Below, piece after piece: positions 15,739-23,738 of a stretch of DNA of 49,669 bases. Source of the stretch: Bacteroidales bacterium (GTDB lineage: Bacteria > Bacteroidota > Bacteroidia > Bacteroidales > SM23-62); the NCBI GenBank assembly GCA_016783865.1, contig JADHVS010000006.1, positions 1 to 49,669 of the forward strand, in the 5' to 3' direction. A model generated the notes under the pieces. That model saw nothing but the letters and a program-made list of their open reading frames with translations. It searched no databases and was not told the origin of the DNA. Numbering within the stretch: the first letter of the stretch is position 1; every line of letters starts with the position of its first letter. A program made the position numbers and the translations under genes.

Positions 15739-17033
15739 TGATAAGAAAAATAGCTTTTAAAACATTGGGATGCCGGTTAAACCAGTTTGAAACCAATTCG
15801 CTGGTTTCTGAGTTCACCGGAGCAGGATACCAGGTGGTCGATTTCAATGATCCTGCTGATATATATGTTGTAAATACCTGCACGGTCACGGGTCAGAGTG
15901 ATAAAAAATCCCGGAACCTCATCAGTCAGGCAGCAAAAACAAACAACAATGCAATGGTTATTGCTGCAGGTTGCATGATTACCAATCCCAGGATCGAACA
16001 TCCGGCCAACCGGAACGTCACCTATTACGTTGAAAATACCAGAAAAAGTTCCATATTTTCACTTGTAGAGGCCCATTTTGAGGGGGAGATTATGGATCCT
16101 CTGAGCTTCGAACCAGATGTTTTCAGCTATAAACCAGCCAAAACAACCTTACTTACCAGGAGCCTGATCAAGATTCAGGATGGATGCGATAATTACTGCA
16201 CATTTTGTATCGTTCCGTTTGTAAGGGGACGTGCAATAAGCAGACCTGTACCTGATATCCTGGATAATATACGGAAGGTGCTTGAATTTGGATTCAAAGA
16301 GATAGTGGTTACAGGTGTAAATATTGGAAGATACCAATGGGAAGGAACCTCTTTTGAAGATCTGGTTGCGAAAATTTTGGATATCCCCGGCGATTTCAGG
16401 GTTCGGATCTCTTCAATGGAACCGGAAGGATTCGGAGATAAATTCATTGAGCTGTTCTCGAATCCGAAATTAATGCCCCACCTTCATCTCTGTGTCCAGA
16501 GTGGTTCAGACCAGGTATTACTCAGGATGAGGCGCATATACAACCTGCAGGAATACCTGAACATTATTGATAAGGTCCGTGGTAAATATGCAGATTTCAA
16601 TTTCACTACCGATATAATTGTAGGATTCCCGGGAGAAACGGATGAGGATTTTCAGGCCTCCTGCAAGGTGGTTCGCGATGCAGGATTCAGCCATATCCAT
16701 ACTTTCAGGTATTCCCGAAGAAAAGGAACGAGGGCCGACCGGATGCCCGGCCAGGTGCCATATAAAATAAAAAATGAAAGAAGTGAGATCATCCGGAAAA
16801 TTTCAGAAGAAAACAAACGATCCTATCGCTCATCCCTTATCGGAAAAACACAAACTGTCCTTGTGGAAAAAGTAAATGGAAACAGTGGACTGGGATATGG
16901 TGAACTGTATGTGCCGGTTGAATTCACCCATCCCGGCATGAAGAATAATATGTTGCAGGAAGTAAAGCTTACAGGTATCCATGAAGGCGAAGATCCGGTC
17001 CTGATTGGGACAGTAAAGAGTGACCTGAAATGA
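15738..17033 (+). CDS. mtaB: tRNA t6A37 methylthiotransferase MtaB
   Basis: This 431-residue radical SAM protein converts t6A37 to ms2t6A37. It starts with the LGCRLNQFET motif typical of MtaB, followed by NTCTVTGQSDKKSR, the radical-SAM triad C150, C154, C157 (GCDNYCTFC) and a TRAM-like end. The ATG at 15738 overlaps the last base of the previous stop (TGATG); a GTG at 15735 would add one residue. Together with the preceding gene it gives two methylthiotransferases for position 37 in one operon. Confidence 0.85.
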   Translation: MIRKIAFKTLGCRLNQFETNSLVSEFTGAGYQVVDFNDPADIYVVNTCTVTGQSDKKSRNLISQAAKTNNNAMVIAAGCMITNPRIEHPANRNVTYYVENTRKSSIFSLVEAHFEGEIMDPLSFEPDVFSYKPAKTTLLTRSLIKIQDGCDNYCTFCIVPFVRGRAISRPVPDILDNIRKVLEFGFKEIVVTGVNIGRYQWEGTSFEDLVAKILDIPGDFRVRISSMEPEGFGDKFIELFSNPKLMPHLHLCVQSGSDQVLLRMRRIYNLQEYLNIIDKVRGKYADFNFTTDIIVGFPGETDEDFQASCKVVRDAGFSHIHTFRYSRRKGTRADRMPGQVPYKIKNERSEIIRKISEENKRSYRSSLIGKTQTVLVEKVNGNSGLGYGELYVPVEFTHPGMKNNMLQEVKLTGIHEGEDPVLIGTVKSDLK

Positions 17034-17062
17034 AGTCAGAAAACAGAATCCAGAATTCAGTA
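17034..17062. repeat. Heptad tandem array C (TCCAGAA-type units)
   Basis: Units GTCAGAA, AACAGAA, TCCAGAA, TTCAGTA follow the mtaB stop directly with a period of seven bases. The rest of the 170-base spacer to the deacylase gene shows no gene. Confidence 0.6.
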
Positions 17063-17165
17063 CAATTTCAGAAGCGGAGCGTATGAAATTTTCATGAGCA
17101 GGTTGTGCGGATGCCTGTGTGAAGCGAATAATCCAGAAGGTAAAAGAATTAATATGAATAATCTC

Positions 17166-17207
17166 CTGACTACTGTCTACAGTTTACTTCTTTAACGATG
17201 AACGATG
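17166..17207. repeat. Heptad tandem array C2 running into the deacylase start
   Basis: Units CTGACTA, CTGTCTA, CAGTTTA, CTTCTTT, AACGATG, AACGATG run without gaps. The last perfect pair contains the ATG at 17205, making that ATG suspect as a start codon. Confidence 0.65.
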
Positions 17208-17225
17208 AACCAAATACTACAACCC

Positions 17226-17720
17226 ATGAACGGAGATCCCAGATTATATCAGATCCTGGATGAATTAGAGATTCCATTTGATTATCACGAACATCCTGCT
17301 GTACCAACTGTCGAAGAAGCAATCAGGCACTGGAAAGGGATTGATTCCACCCATTGCAAAAACCTGTTTTTCCGCAACCACAAAGGAAACCGGCACTACC
17401 TGGTGATCCTGGAACATACCAACCGGCTCGCTATCCGGGATCTCGAACAAATGCTGAAACAGGGGAAGCTATCCCTGGGCTCAGACAGGAGACTGGAGAA
17501 ATACATGGGACTGACACCCGGATCAGTCTCCCCTTTCGGACTGATCAATGACAGTGAAAATCATGTTCACATTTTTATTGATGAGAAATTAAAAACTTCA
17601 TCTAAGCTTAGTTTCCATCCCAATATTAACACCGCCACTCTGGTGATCGCATTCGATCATTTCATGAAATTCATGGAGTGGAGCGGTAATACGTACGAAT
17701 TTATTAACCTGGCTGAATGA
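17226..17720 (+). CDS. YbaK/ProX-family aminoacyl-tRNA deacylase
   Basis: This 164-residue editing protein hydrolyses mischarged tRNA (Ala-tRNAPro for ProX, or Cys-tRNAPro for YbaK). Visible family features are DYHEHPAVPTVEEA near the N-terminus, KNLFFRNHKGNRHYLVIL, the conserved Lys/Gly-rich GSVSPFGLIND loop and the FHPNINTATLVI strand. Length and the LFFRNHKG motif favour the prolyl (ProX/PrdX) branch. I prefer the ATG at 17226 because it places the first helix at the usual distance; the upstream in-frame ATG at 17205 lies inside a heptad repeat and would add seven residues. Confidence 0.85.
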   Translation: MNGDPRLYQILDELEIPFDYHEHPAVPTVEEAIRHWKGIDSTHCKNLFFRNHKGNRHYLVILEHTNRLAIRDLEQMLKQGKLSLGSDRRLEKYMGLTPGSVSPFGLINDSENHVHIFIDEKLKTSSKLSFHPNINTATLVIAFDHFMKFMEWSGNTYEFINLAE

Positions 17721-17723
17721 ATT

Positions 17724-17765
17724 GTTCTTCGTTTTTGGTTTTCCGACTCACGGTTCACGGCTATA
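17724..17765. repeat. Heptad tandem array D between two convergent genes
   Basis: Units TTCGTTT-like then GTTTTTG, GTTTTCC, GACTCAC, GGTTCAC, GGCTATA occupy the whole spacer. The array ends inside the stop codon of the minus-strand permease gene (17761-17763). Confidence 0.6.
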
Positions 17766-18462
17766 ATCCTAAAAACAACACTGCACAGGCGCTCAGGGCT
17801 ATGGTAGCCCCGGCAAGTGCATGTGTGTATCTTTCAACCTTACCAAGTTTTACAAATTTCAATCCGTAAGAGGTCAGGATTACCATAATGACCATGGTCA
17901 CTATTGTAACCAGCGAAAATACCAGTGAGACCATGACAATCCCCCAAGTGCTTTTATCTGCTGCCGGAACCATTAAAACAGGGATCAAAGGTTCACAGGG
18001 TCCAAGGACAAAAATTGTAAAAAGGATCCAGGGAGTAATATTTGGTTTATGATAATGTGAATGTTCATCTGCATGCACATGTTCATGGACATGTGCGGTA
18101 CCGTCAGTATGGAGATGCACGTGCTTGTGAGGCCTCTTGTTATAGGCCCTGATTAATCCATAGACCATATACCCCAGTCCAAAAGCAAAGAACAGCCATG
18201 CAGCCAGGTCTCCCCGCACTCCCTCAACTCCCTCCAGCCGGGAAACTCCAATTCCGGCTGCTATTCCAATAGAACCAATAAGGATTGAACTACCGACATG
18301 TCCGATGCCACAAAGGATGGTAACCCAGGTAGTCTTAATCAGCGACCATCTTCTTGCTCTTGAAATAACGATGAACGGCAGGTAATGATCCGGCCCTATT
18401 ACCGTATGCACCAATGCAATGGTTGCCGCCGTTACTGTAAGAACTCCTAAACTTGTTTCCAT
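17761..18462 (-). CDS. His-rich NicO/UreH-like membrane protein, probable nickel/cobalt permease
   Basis: This 233-residue protein has about six transmembrane segments. TM1 carries HTVIGPDHYLPF, an HxxxxxDH arrangement comparable to the metal-selectivity motif of nickel/cobalt permeases, and a second metal-like pattern CGIGHVGSS follows. A cytoplasmic loop at about residues 110-140 has thirteen histidines (HKHVHLH ... HVHEHVHADEHSHYH), typical of RcnA/NicO-type metal handlers. A GPCEPLIP motif opens the second half. The family is often labelled TauE/SafE or UreH-like; direction and metal are not proven. Two [NiFe]-hydrogenases in the same window make nickel uptake the most economical role, but that is inference. 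Confidence 0.65.
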   Translation of the reverse strand: METSLGVLTVTAATIALVHTVIGPDHYLPFIVISRARRWSLIKTTWVTILCGIGHVGSSILIGSIGIAAGIGVSRLEGVEGVRGDLAAWLFFAFGLGYMVYGLIRAYNKRPHKHVHLHTDGTAHVHEHVHADEHSHYHKPNITPWILFTIFVLGPCEPLIPVLMVPAADKSTWGIVMVSLVFSLVTIVTMVIMVILTSYGLKFVKLGKVERYTHALAGATIALSACAVLFLGL

Positions 18463-18557
18463 GGATAATATAGTGTTGAGAAATGAAGTTGCAAATAAAC
18501 CAAAGAATTAAGTCAATTCAAAAACATCACCCGCCTTTGGGACAATAAATTTTGAGT

Positions 18558-19244
18558 CTAAATGGTGAAGCTCCAGTGATTCGACCGGGTGTATGGAAAC
18601 CTGTTATTCGCATCTGTAAACAGGTACTTTGAGTCATGGATATACCTGTAATCGGCCTTCCTTAGGAGGGGACATAATACATCTCCTGTAAACACAGCCT
18701 TTGCTCCGCTCTTCACTTCAGACACAAGCATTTCCGGACCTGATGATACACGCTCTCCATGAAACACCGGGAATGAAGTCAGCATCAGATCCGGTGCCAC
18801 ATCAATATCAATACCAGCCCCCGGCTTAAGTTCCCTGAAATCGGCCAGCTCCTCTACCTGCGGGAACGACTGGCAAACAAAGTCCCAGCCTTTCCGGCCA
18901 ACATATAATGGGATTTTCTTTTTGTTTTCGTGGAACTTATAATAACTCTGGATGATCCAATCAAGCGACAAAGTATGATCGAGGTGTGAATGGGTAAGGC
19001 AGATTGCATCAGGCAGCCGGTTTTGGGTTTGAAGCAGGTATTGAACAATGCCATGGCCCGCATCAATTAAAACCTCCCAATCGATATTTTCTTTTGTAAA
19101 TGGCAATCCGGAAGCCTTAATGATTGAGAATGAAGCATTTGACAACTCCCTGTATTGCTGGTGATCGTAAAAGGGATGATCCGTCCCCAGCAATACCGGC
19201 CAGGCATTGCCTGTGCCATTAACGCGTATATAAATATTTGACAT
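18558..19244 (-). CDS. MBL-fold metallo-hydrolase
   Basis: This 228-residue hydrolase has the metallo-beta-lactamase zinc motif LTHSHLDHTLSL, an upstream DAGHG, a downstream FPVFHGE histidine and FTGDVL aspartate, and a terminal SNHWSF histidine. The layout resembles PhnP/RNase Z-like members rather than true beta-lactamases. There is no signal peptide, so it is cytoplasmic. The substrate is unknown. It is 95 bases upstream of the permease gene on the same strand. Confidence 0.78.
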   Translation of the reverse strand: MSNIYIRVNGTGNAWPVLLGTDHPFYDHQQYRELSNASFSIIKASGLPFTKENIDWEVLIDAGHGIVQYLLQTQNRLPDAICLTHSHLDHTLSLDWIIQSYYKFHENKKKIPLYVGRKGWDFVCQSFPQVEELADFRELKPGAGIDIDVAPDLMLTSFPVFHGERVSSGPEMLVSEVKSGAKAVFTGDVLCPLLRKADYRYIHDSKYLFTDANNRFPYTRSNHWSFTI

Positions 19245-19255
19245 AACTTAAAAGA

Positions 19256-19346
19256 AGTAGGCAGTAGGCAGTAGTCAGTAGTCAGTAGTCAGTAGGGTGT
19301 GGGTTTCGGGTTCCGGGTTTTCCGATTCACGATTCATTACTCACCG
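19256..19346. repeat. Heptad tandem array E (AGTAGTC then TTCGGGT/TTCACGA units)
   Basis: Thirteen 7-base units run in register: AGTAGGC twice, AGTAGTC three times, AGTAGGG, TGTGGGT, TTCGGGT, TCCGGGT, TTTCCGA, TTCACGA, TTCATTA, CTCACCG. The unit drifts along the array but the period does not. The right end covers the stop codon and last two codons of the S46 peptidase gene. This is the clearest array in the window. Confidence 0.85.
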
Positions 19347-21511
19347 ATTAGCGTTAGCTCATCTATCAAATGTCCCGCCCCTGCATATTTGTCAATAATA
19401 AAGAGCACATACCTTATATCTACGGCTATATTGCGGCACTGCTCCGGATCATACATATAATCACTCATAGTACCTTCCCAGCCCCTGTCGAAATTGAGGC
19501 CGATCAGCTGGCCCTCAGCATTGAGTACCGGGCTGCCGCTATTCCCACCCGAAGTATGATTACTGGCAATAAAGCAAACCGGCATGGTTCCATCCACTCC
19601 GTACGGACCAAAATCCTTTTCCCGGTAAAGTGTTTTAAGCCTGTCAGGAACGACATAATCGTAACCTCCCGTTGCCTCTTTCTGGATAACTCCCTTTAAG
19701 GTAGTCAGATATCCATACCTGACAGCATCCCTTGGGAAATATTCCTCAACCTTGCCATAAGTTATTCTCATTGTCAGGTTGGCATCCGGGTAAAAAACAG
19801 TCTCCTTCTCCATCTCCATTAATCCTTCCACATACAACCTGTATTTTTGACTCAATAAAGCCCTTAACTGATCATATTCAGAGCCTGAAATTCCAAGAAC
19901 CGTATCAAATTGCTTCCTTAACTGATATGCAGGATCTTCCTGAACCTTCTTAGCTGTCTTTTCATTAAAATTATCTGCCAAATCCAATAATGACTGCTGA
20001 TCAGTGAGTATCGTCTTCTTATAAACCCAATCCGTGAATTTCTTATAATCGTTCTTGTATTTTTTCTTCAGCCTGCCGGTAAATAGCTCCGGGTGAAATT
20101 CGGGCTCCAGGTCGGTCTGGTAAACTTCAATCAATCTCTGAAAGATTCTTTGATCGATAGGTTGATAATAATCTTTGAAGTAGGAATTAATGTCCTCTTT
20201 AAATTCCTTCATGGCATTTTCATATTCTTCAGAAGATCTGTCCATGGATAAGGCATCCGTAAGAAACCTGTCCAGGTTGGATGCCATTCTGAGAATTTCG
20301 ATCGATCCCACAATTTCCCGCTCATAATCATTCGCCAGGTATAAGGTCTCTAACTCCGCATATATCTTCTTAAAATCATCCATCAGGTTCCCGTATTTCT
20401 CTTTTCTGTCCTGATTCCCTGCCACCCAGTCGTTAAATTCAGCCTCACGCTTTTGTTTTACCTCGATCGCATTCAACCTGTCGAGTCCTTTCAACATCCC
20501 ATCCCATTTCTTCCAGGCATTGGTCACACCACTGTATTTCGATGCATATTGAATATAAACTGCATTACTTTTCTTCATCTCCTCATCCATGATATCCATC
20601 CTGATGGTCCTTACATCAAATTTTTTAGGAACACTCAATTCAGTTATGATTTTTAACTCATGTGAAGTAATGAACTGAAAGGTCGATCCAGGGTATCCCA
20701 TCACCATGGTGAAATCATTTTCAGAAACACCTTTCAGACTGATGGGCAGATGTTTTTTTGGCTTATATGGCTTATTATCAGGAGAATAAACAACTGGCTG
20801 ATTGTCCTCGCCTGCATAAATCCTGAATAAAGAGAAATCTCCTGTATGCCTTGGCCAGATCCAGTTATCGTTATCGTATCCAAATTTTCCAATTGCCGAT
20901 GGGGGCGCACCTACCAACCTGACATCAAGATAATCCTCATAAACAAACAGGAAATACTGGTTCCCATAAAAAAGAGGCAGAACATCCGCGTTCAGATGTG
21001 AATCCCCGATAACTTCCTCCTTCAATTCCCCGATGTTCTGATAGATGGTAATCCTCCTGTCATCAGCCTCCATTTCATCAGAGACACCATTCAATATCCG
21101 GTCAGTTACATCCTCCATTTTTCTCAGGAAAGTCACAGTAAGACCAGGATTAGGCAACTCCTCATCCCGCGACATGGCCCAGAATCCATCTGTCAGGTAA
21201 TCATTTCCGACACTCGAATGCGATTGTATCCTTCCGAATCCACAATGATGATTGGTTAGTATCAAGCCCTCATCAGAAATAATTTCTCCGGTACATCCCC
21301 TGCCAAATAATACAATGGCATCCTTTATACAAGCCTGATTGATACTGTATATATCATCAGCAGAAAGCTTAAATCCATTCGCCTGCATATCTTCAATATT
21401 GAGCTGGTCCAGCAGCACAGGAAGCCACATTCCCTCTTTCCCGGATGCTTTTCCAAACCCAAGCAGAACTAATACAAAAAGAATAAATATTTTTTTAAAA
21501 GTACTTATCAT
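19337..21511 (-). CDS. S46-family dipeptidyl-peptidase, DPP11-like
   Basis: This 724-residue serine exopeptidase has a signal peptide (KKIFILFVLVLLGFGKASG) and is expected in the periplasm, where it removes dipeptides from oligopeptides. The catalytic His lies in LTNHHCGFG (88/89) and the Ser is Ser658 in GGNSGSP. Arg676 in FDRGW lies 18 residues after the Ser, as Arg673 does relative to Ser655 in Porphyromonas DPP11, predicting Asp/Glu preference at P1; DPP7 has Gly there. The frame opens at a TTG at 21517, but the ATG at 21511 is the better start, two bases beyond the Maf stop. The length is normal for S46. Confidence 0.9.
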   Translation of the reverse strand: MISTFKKIFILFVLVLLGFGKASGKEGMWLPVLLDQLNIEDMQANGFKLSADDIYSINQACIKDAIVLFGRGCTGEIISDEGLILTNHHCGFGRIQSHSSVGNDYLTDGFWAMSRDEELPNPGLTVTFLRKMEDVTDRILNGVSDEMEADDRRITIYQNIGELKEEVIGDSHLNADVLPLFYGNQYFLFVYEDYLDVRLVGAPPSAIGKFGYDNDNWIWPRHTGDFSLFRIYAGEDNQPVVYSPDNKPYKPKKHLPISLKGVSENDFTMVMGYPGSTFQFITSHELKIITELSVPKKFDVRTIRMDIMDEEMKKSNAVYIQYASKYSGVTNAWKKWDGMLKGLDRLNAIEVKQKREAEFNDWVAGNQDRKEKYGNLMDDFKKIYAELETLYLANDYEREIVGSIEILRMASNLDRFLTDALSMDRSSEEYENAMKEFKEDINSYFKDYYQPIDQRIFQRLIEVYQTDLEPEFHPELFTGRLKKKYKNDYKKFTDWVYKKTILTDQQSLLDLADNFNEKTAKKVQEDPAYQLRKQFDTVLGISGSEYDQLRALLSQKYRLYVEGLMEMEKETVFYPDANLTMRITYGKVEEYFPRDAVRYGYLTTLKGVIQKEATGGYDYVVPDRLKTLYREKDFGPYGVDGTMPVCFIASNHTSGGNSGSPVLNAEGQLIGLNFDRGWEGTMSDYMYDPEQCRNIAVDIRYVLFIIDKYAGAGHLIDELTLIGE

Positions 21512-21513
21512 GA

Positions 21514-22107
21514 TCAAACACTTAAAAATGATTTTAATTCCTGATATAATCTTTGAACGGGTAATCCCATCACATTAAAATAGGATCCCTCGATACGCTC
21601 AATCCCAATGTATCCAATCCACTCCTGAATGCCGTAGGCTCCTGCCTTATCGAGGGGTTGCCATTTGTCGATATAATAACTGATCTCACTTTCGGTCAGA
21701 TCGCAAAAATATACAAAAGTTGAAGCAAAAAAAGTATGTTGTTTATCAGGCAGTGTCAGGCATACCCCTGTAATCACTTCATGCATATTCCCGGATAAAC
21801 TGTGAAGCATGCGAATGGCATCTGCATGATCAGCTGGTTTGTTAACAACCTGCCCTTCCAGCCAGACAATAGTATCAGCAGTGATCAACAACGTTTTATC
21901 CGATATTACGGGCATGGCAGCCCGGGCTTTTATTTTGGCCAGATAGACAGGAATTTCTTCCTTTGACAATCCTTCAGGATAGGTTTCCTCAATATCATGA
22001 TTCACCAATATTTCAAAAGGGATTCCAAGCTCAGTCAGCAAATGTTGTCGCCTTGGGGATTGAGATGCAAGGATTACCTGATAATCATTTAACAATTCAG
22101 TAACCAT
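21514..22107 (-). CDS. maf: Maf-family nucleoside triphosphate pyrophosphatase
   Basis: This 197-residue house-cleaning enzyme hydrolyses dTTP/UTP and modified nucleotides. Visible motifs are ILASQSPRRQHLL at the N-terminus, KARAAM, the catalytic Asp in TADTIVW, and WQPLDKAGAYGIQEW near the end, matching YhdE-type Maf. It sits between the S46 peptidase gene and the prenyltransferase gene with gaps of a few bases, so the three are probably one transcript. Confidence 0.9.
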   Translation of the reverse strand: MVTELLNDYQVILASQSPRRQHLLTELGIPFEILVNHDIEETYPEGLSKEEIPVYLAKIKARAAMPVISDKTLLITADTIVWLEGQVVNKPADHADAIRMLHSLSGNMHEVITGVCLTLPDKQHTFFASTFVYFCDLTESEISYYIDKWQPLDKAGAYGIQEWIGYIGIERIEGSYFNVMGLPVQRLYQELKSFLSV

Positions 22108-22116
22108 GATCCATTA

Positions 22117-23088
22117 TTAAAATGAATTTGAAATGATAAAGTAAACAACAATGGAATAGGTTATACCGGCCAGCATAATAATCTTAGTTATGTTACTGGC
22201 CCTGTGGTAATCATCTTTGTTGTCAGCTTTAAAAATGATCCAGGCAAGAACAAAGAAAGGAACGATAAGGAATAACAGAAGGTAAAACATGGTGATCAGG
22301 TCATAGTTGCCATTAACGGTATAAAACAGATACTTTATATAGACATATGATATGGCAAAAATATTGGACAGGATCAGCACTATTATTATCAGCTTGGTTA
22401 TTTTAATGCCCAGGATCACAGGAAGTGTATTCCGTCCAAATGCGAGATCACCCTCAAAATCTTCCACATCTTTAATGATCTCCCTGACCAGATTTGAAAG
22501 GAATGCAAAAAAAGCAAATCCACCAACCCAGGCAAACAGACCATTGAAGTTAATATTATACTCAAGCAGAATGTCCCGGTAAGCTTCATTGAGCAATGGC
22601 ACTTCAAACAGTACTACCACAAAAGGGACAACTCCGGTAAAGATGGATACGATAAGGTTACCGATCAGAAACTGCCGTTTATAGGTGGTACTATAAAACC
22701 AAAGAATCCCGGATGCAAGAATGTAAGCCACTCCCAACGCCAGGATCCCAATTTTAACCGATAAATAAATCCCCAGACCAATACCCGCTATATTTAACAT
22801 TATATGAATAAACATAGCCGTCCTACGTGAAATTTGTTTACCGACCAGGACCGTGCTGGGCCTGTTCAGCATATCGGTCTTGGTATCAAAATAATCATTG
22901 ATCACATAACCGGCTGCAGTGATGAGCATTGAAGATAAAACCAGCAGGAAGAAATGCAGATTGTCGAGCTGAAGTTCGAAACCATTGACTCTGATGATAG
23001 GCCAGACAATACAATATCTCATCAGATATTGTGTGGCCGCAATGATAAGTAAATTCTTGTAACGGATAAGTTTGAAAAAATGTATCAT
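22117..23088 (-). CDS. UbiA-family prenyltransferase (geranylgeranylglyceryl phosphate synthase-like)
   Basis: This 323-residue membrane enzyme has about eight or nine transmembrane segments. Both Asp-rich prenyl-diphosphate motifs are present: NDYFDTKTD (residues 64-72) and DVEDFEGD followed by GRNTLPVILG. The pattern resembles digeranylgeranylglyceryl phosphate synthase-like UbiA proteins, common in Bacteroidota next to maf and a KdsC-like gene. The real acceptor in these bacteria is uncertain, so only the prenyltransfer chemistry is supported. Confidence 0.85.
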   Translation of the reverse strand: MIHFFKLIRYKNLLIIAATQYLMRYCIVWPIIRVNGFELQLDNLHFFLLVLSSMLITAAGYVINDYFDTKTDMLNRPSTVLVGKQISRRTAMFIHIMLNIAGIGLGIYLSVKIGILALGVAYILASGILWFYSTTYKRQFLIGNLIVSIFTGVVPFVVVLFEVPLLNEAYRDILLEYNINFNGLFAWVGGFAFFAFLSNLVREIIKDVEDFEGDLAFGRNTLPVILGIKITKLIIIVLILSNIFAISYVYIKYLFYTVNGNYDLITMFYLLLFLIVPFFVLAWIIFKADNKDDYHRASNITKIIMLAGITYSIVVYFIISNSF

Positions 23089-23094
23089 ATTGTC

Positions 23095-23115
23095 ATGCTG
23101 AATTCAGTTCAGCAT
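23095..23115. repeat. Perfect 8-bp inverted repeat upstream of the prenyltransferase gene
   Basis: ATGCTGAA and TTCAGCAT flank a 5-base loop just upstream of the UbiA start. The surrounding TGTCATGCTGAA...TTCAGCATCTC resembles a short palindromic intergenic element seen in other Bacteroidota genomes. No U-run follows, so it is not a simple terminator. Confidence 0.6.
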
Positions 23116-23132
23116 CTCTTAGAATAAAACCA

Positions 23133-23174
23133 GATTCCGGATCCCTGATCACCGATCACTGGTCACTGATATAT
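23133..23174. repeat. Heptad tandem array F (GATCACT-type units)
   Basis: Units GATTCCG, GATCCCT, GATCACC, GATCACT, GGTCACT, GATATAT end exactly one base before the stop codon of the KdsC-like gene (23175-23177). The unit family is close to array A read on the other strand. Confidence 0.75.
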
Positions 23175-23696
23175 TTACCAGTGGAATGCTTCATCATGCA
23201 TCCACTTTCCCTGAAGCCTCAAAACCTGTTCAATCACATCCCTCACACAACCTTCTCCTCCAACTTTGTCAGAGATATATTTTGATATTGATTTTATCTC
23301 TTCAACAGCATCAGACGGACAAGCAGGAAAACCTACTTTCTGCATTACCTTATAGTCAGGTAAATCATCACCCATATACAGGATCTCATCGGGATCCAGG
23401 CTATGCTTAGTGATAAACTCTTCAAAATCAACCAATTTATCCCTCGACTTTAAATAAATATCTTCAATTCCAAGATGATGAAAACGCTTGCTGACCGATC
23501 CCGAATTCCCGCCGGTAATAATCCCTATCACATATCCTTTCCTGACGGCATATTGCAGTGCAAACCCGTCTTTAATGTTCATCGATCTCATCAGGTCTCC
23601 CTCAGGATGAAGATAGAACCTGGCGTTCGACAATACCCCGTCAACATCAAAAAGAAAGGCTTTTATTCGTATCAGGTCTTCTTTATAATTTTTCAT
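23175..23696 (-). CDS. KdsC-like 3-deoxy-D-manno-octulosonate 8-phosphate phosphatase (HAD family)
   Basis: This HAD phosphatase of the small, capless class would release phosphate from KDO-8-P in lipopolysaccharide core synthesis. It shows FLFDVDGVLSNARFY with both catalytic aspartates, IITGGNSGSVSKR, a downstream Lys and MGDDLPDYKVM. The frame is open to a TTG at 23726, but the first ATG at 23696 gives the normal N-terminus (about ten residues before the first strand), so 173 residues are preferred. Confidence 0.83.
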   Translation of the reverse strand: MKNYKEDLIRIKAFLFDVDGVLSNARFYLHPEGDLMRSMNIKDGFALQYAVRKGYVIGIITGGNSGSVSKRFHHLGIEDIYLKSRDKLVDFEEFITKHSLDPDEILYMGDDLPDYKVMQKVGFPACPSDAVEEIKSISKYISDKVGGEGCVRDVIEQVLRLQGKWMHDEAFHW

Positions 23697-23738
23697 AAAA
23701 TGTTTGAGATGGTACGAAATAATCAAAACGGCTCTTTT

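Noticed and set aside
18558..19244. Beta-lactamase
   Set aside because: The fold motif is the general MBL zinc site; no signal peptide and no antibiotic-hydrolase signatures.
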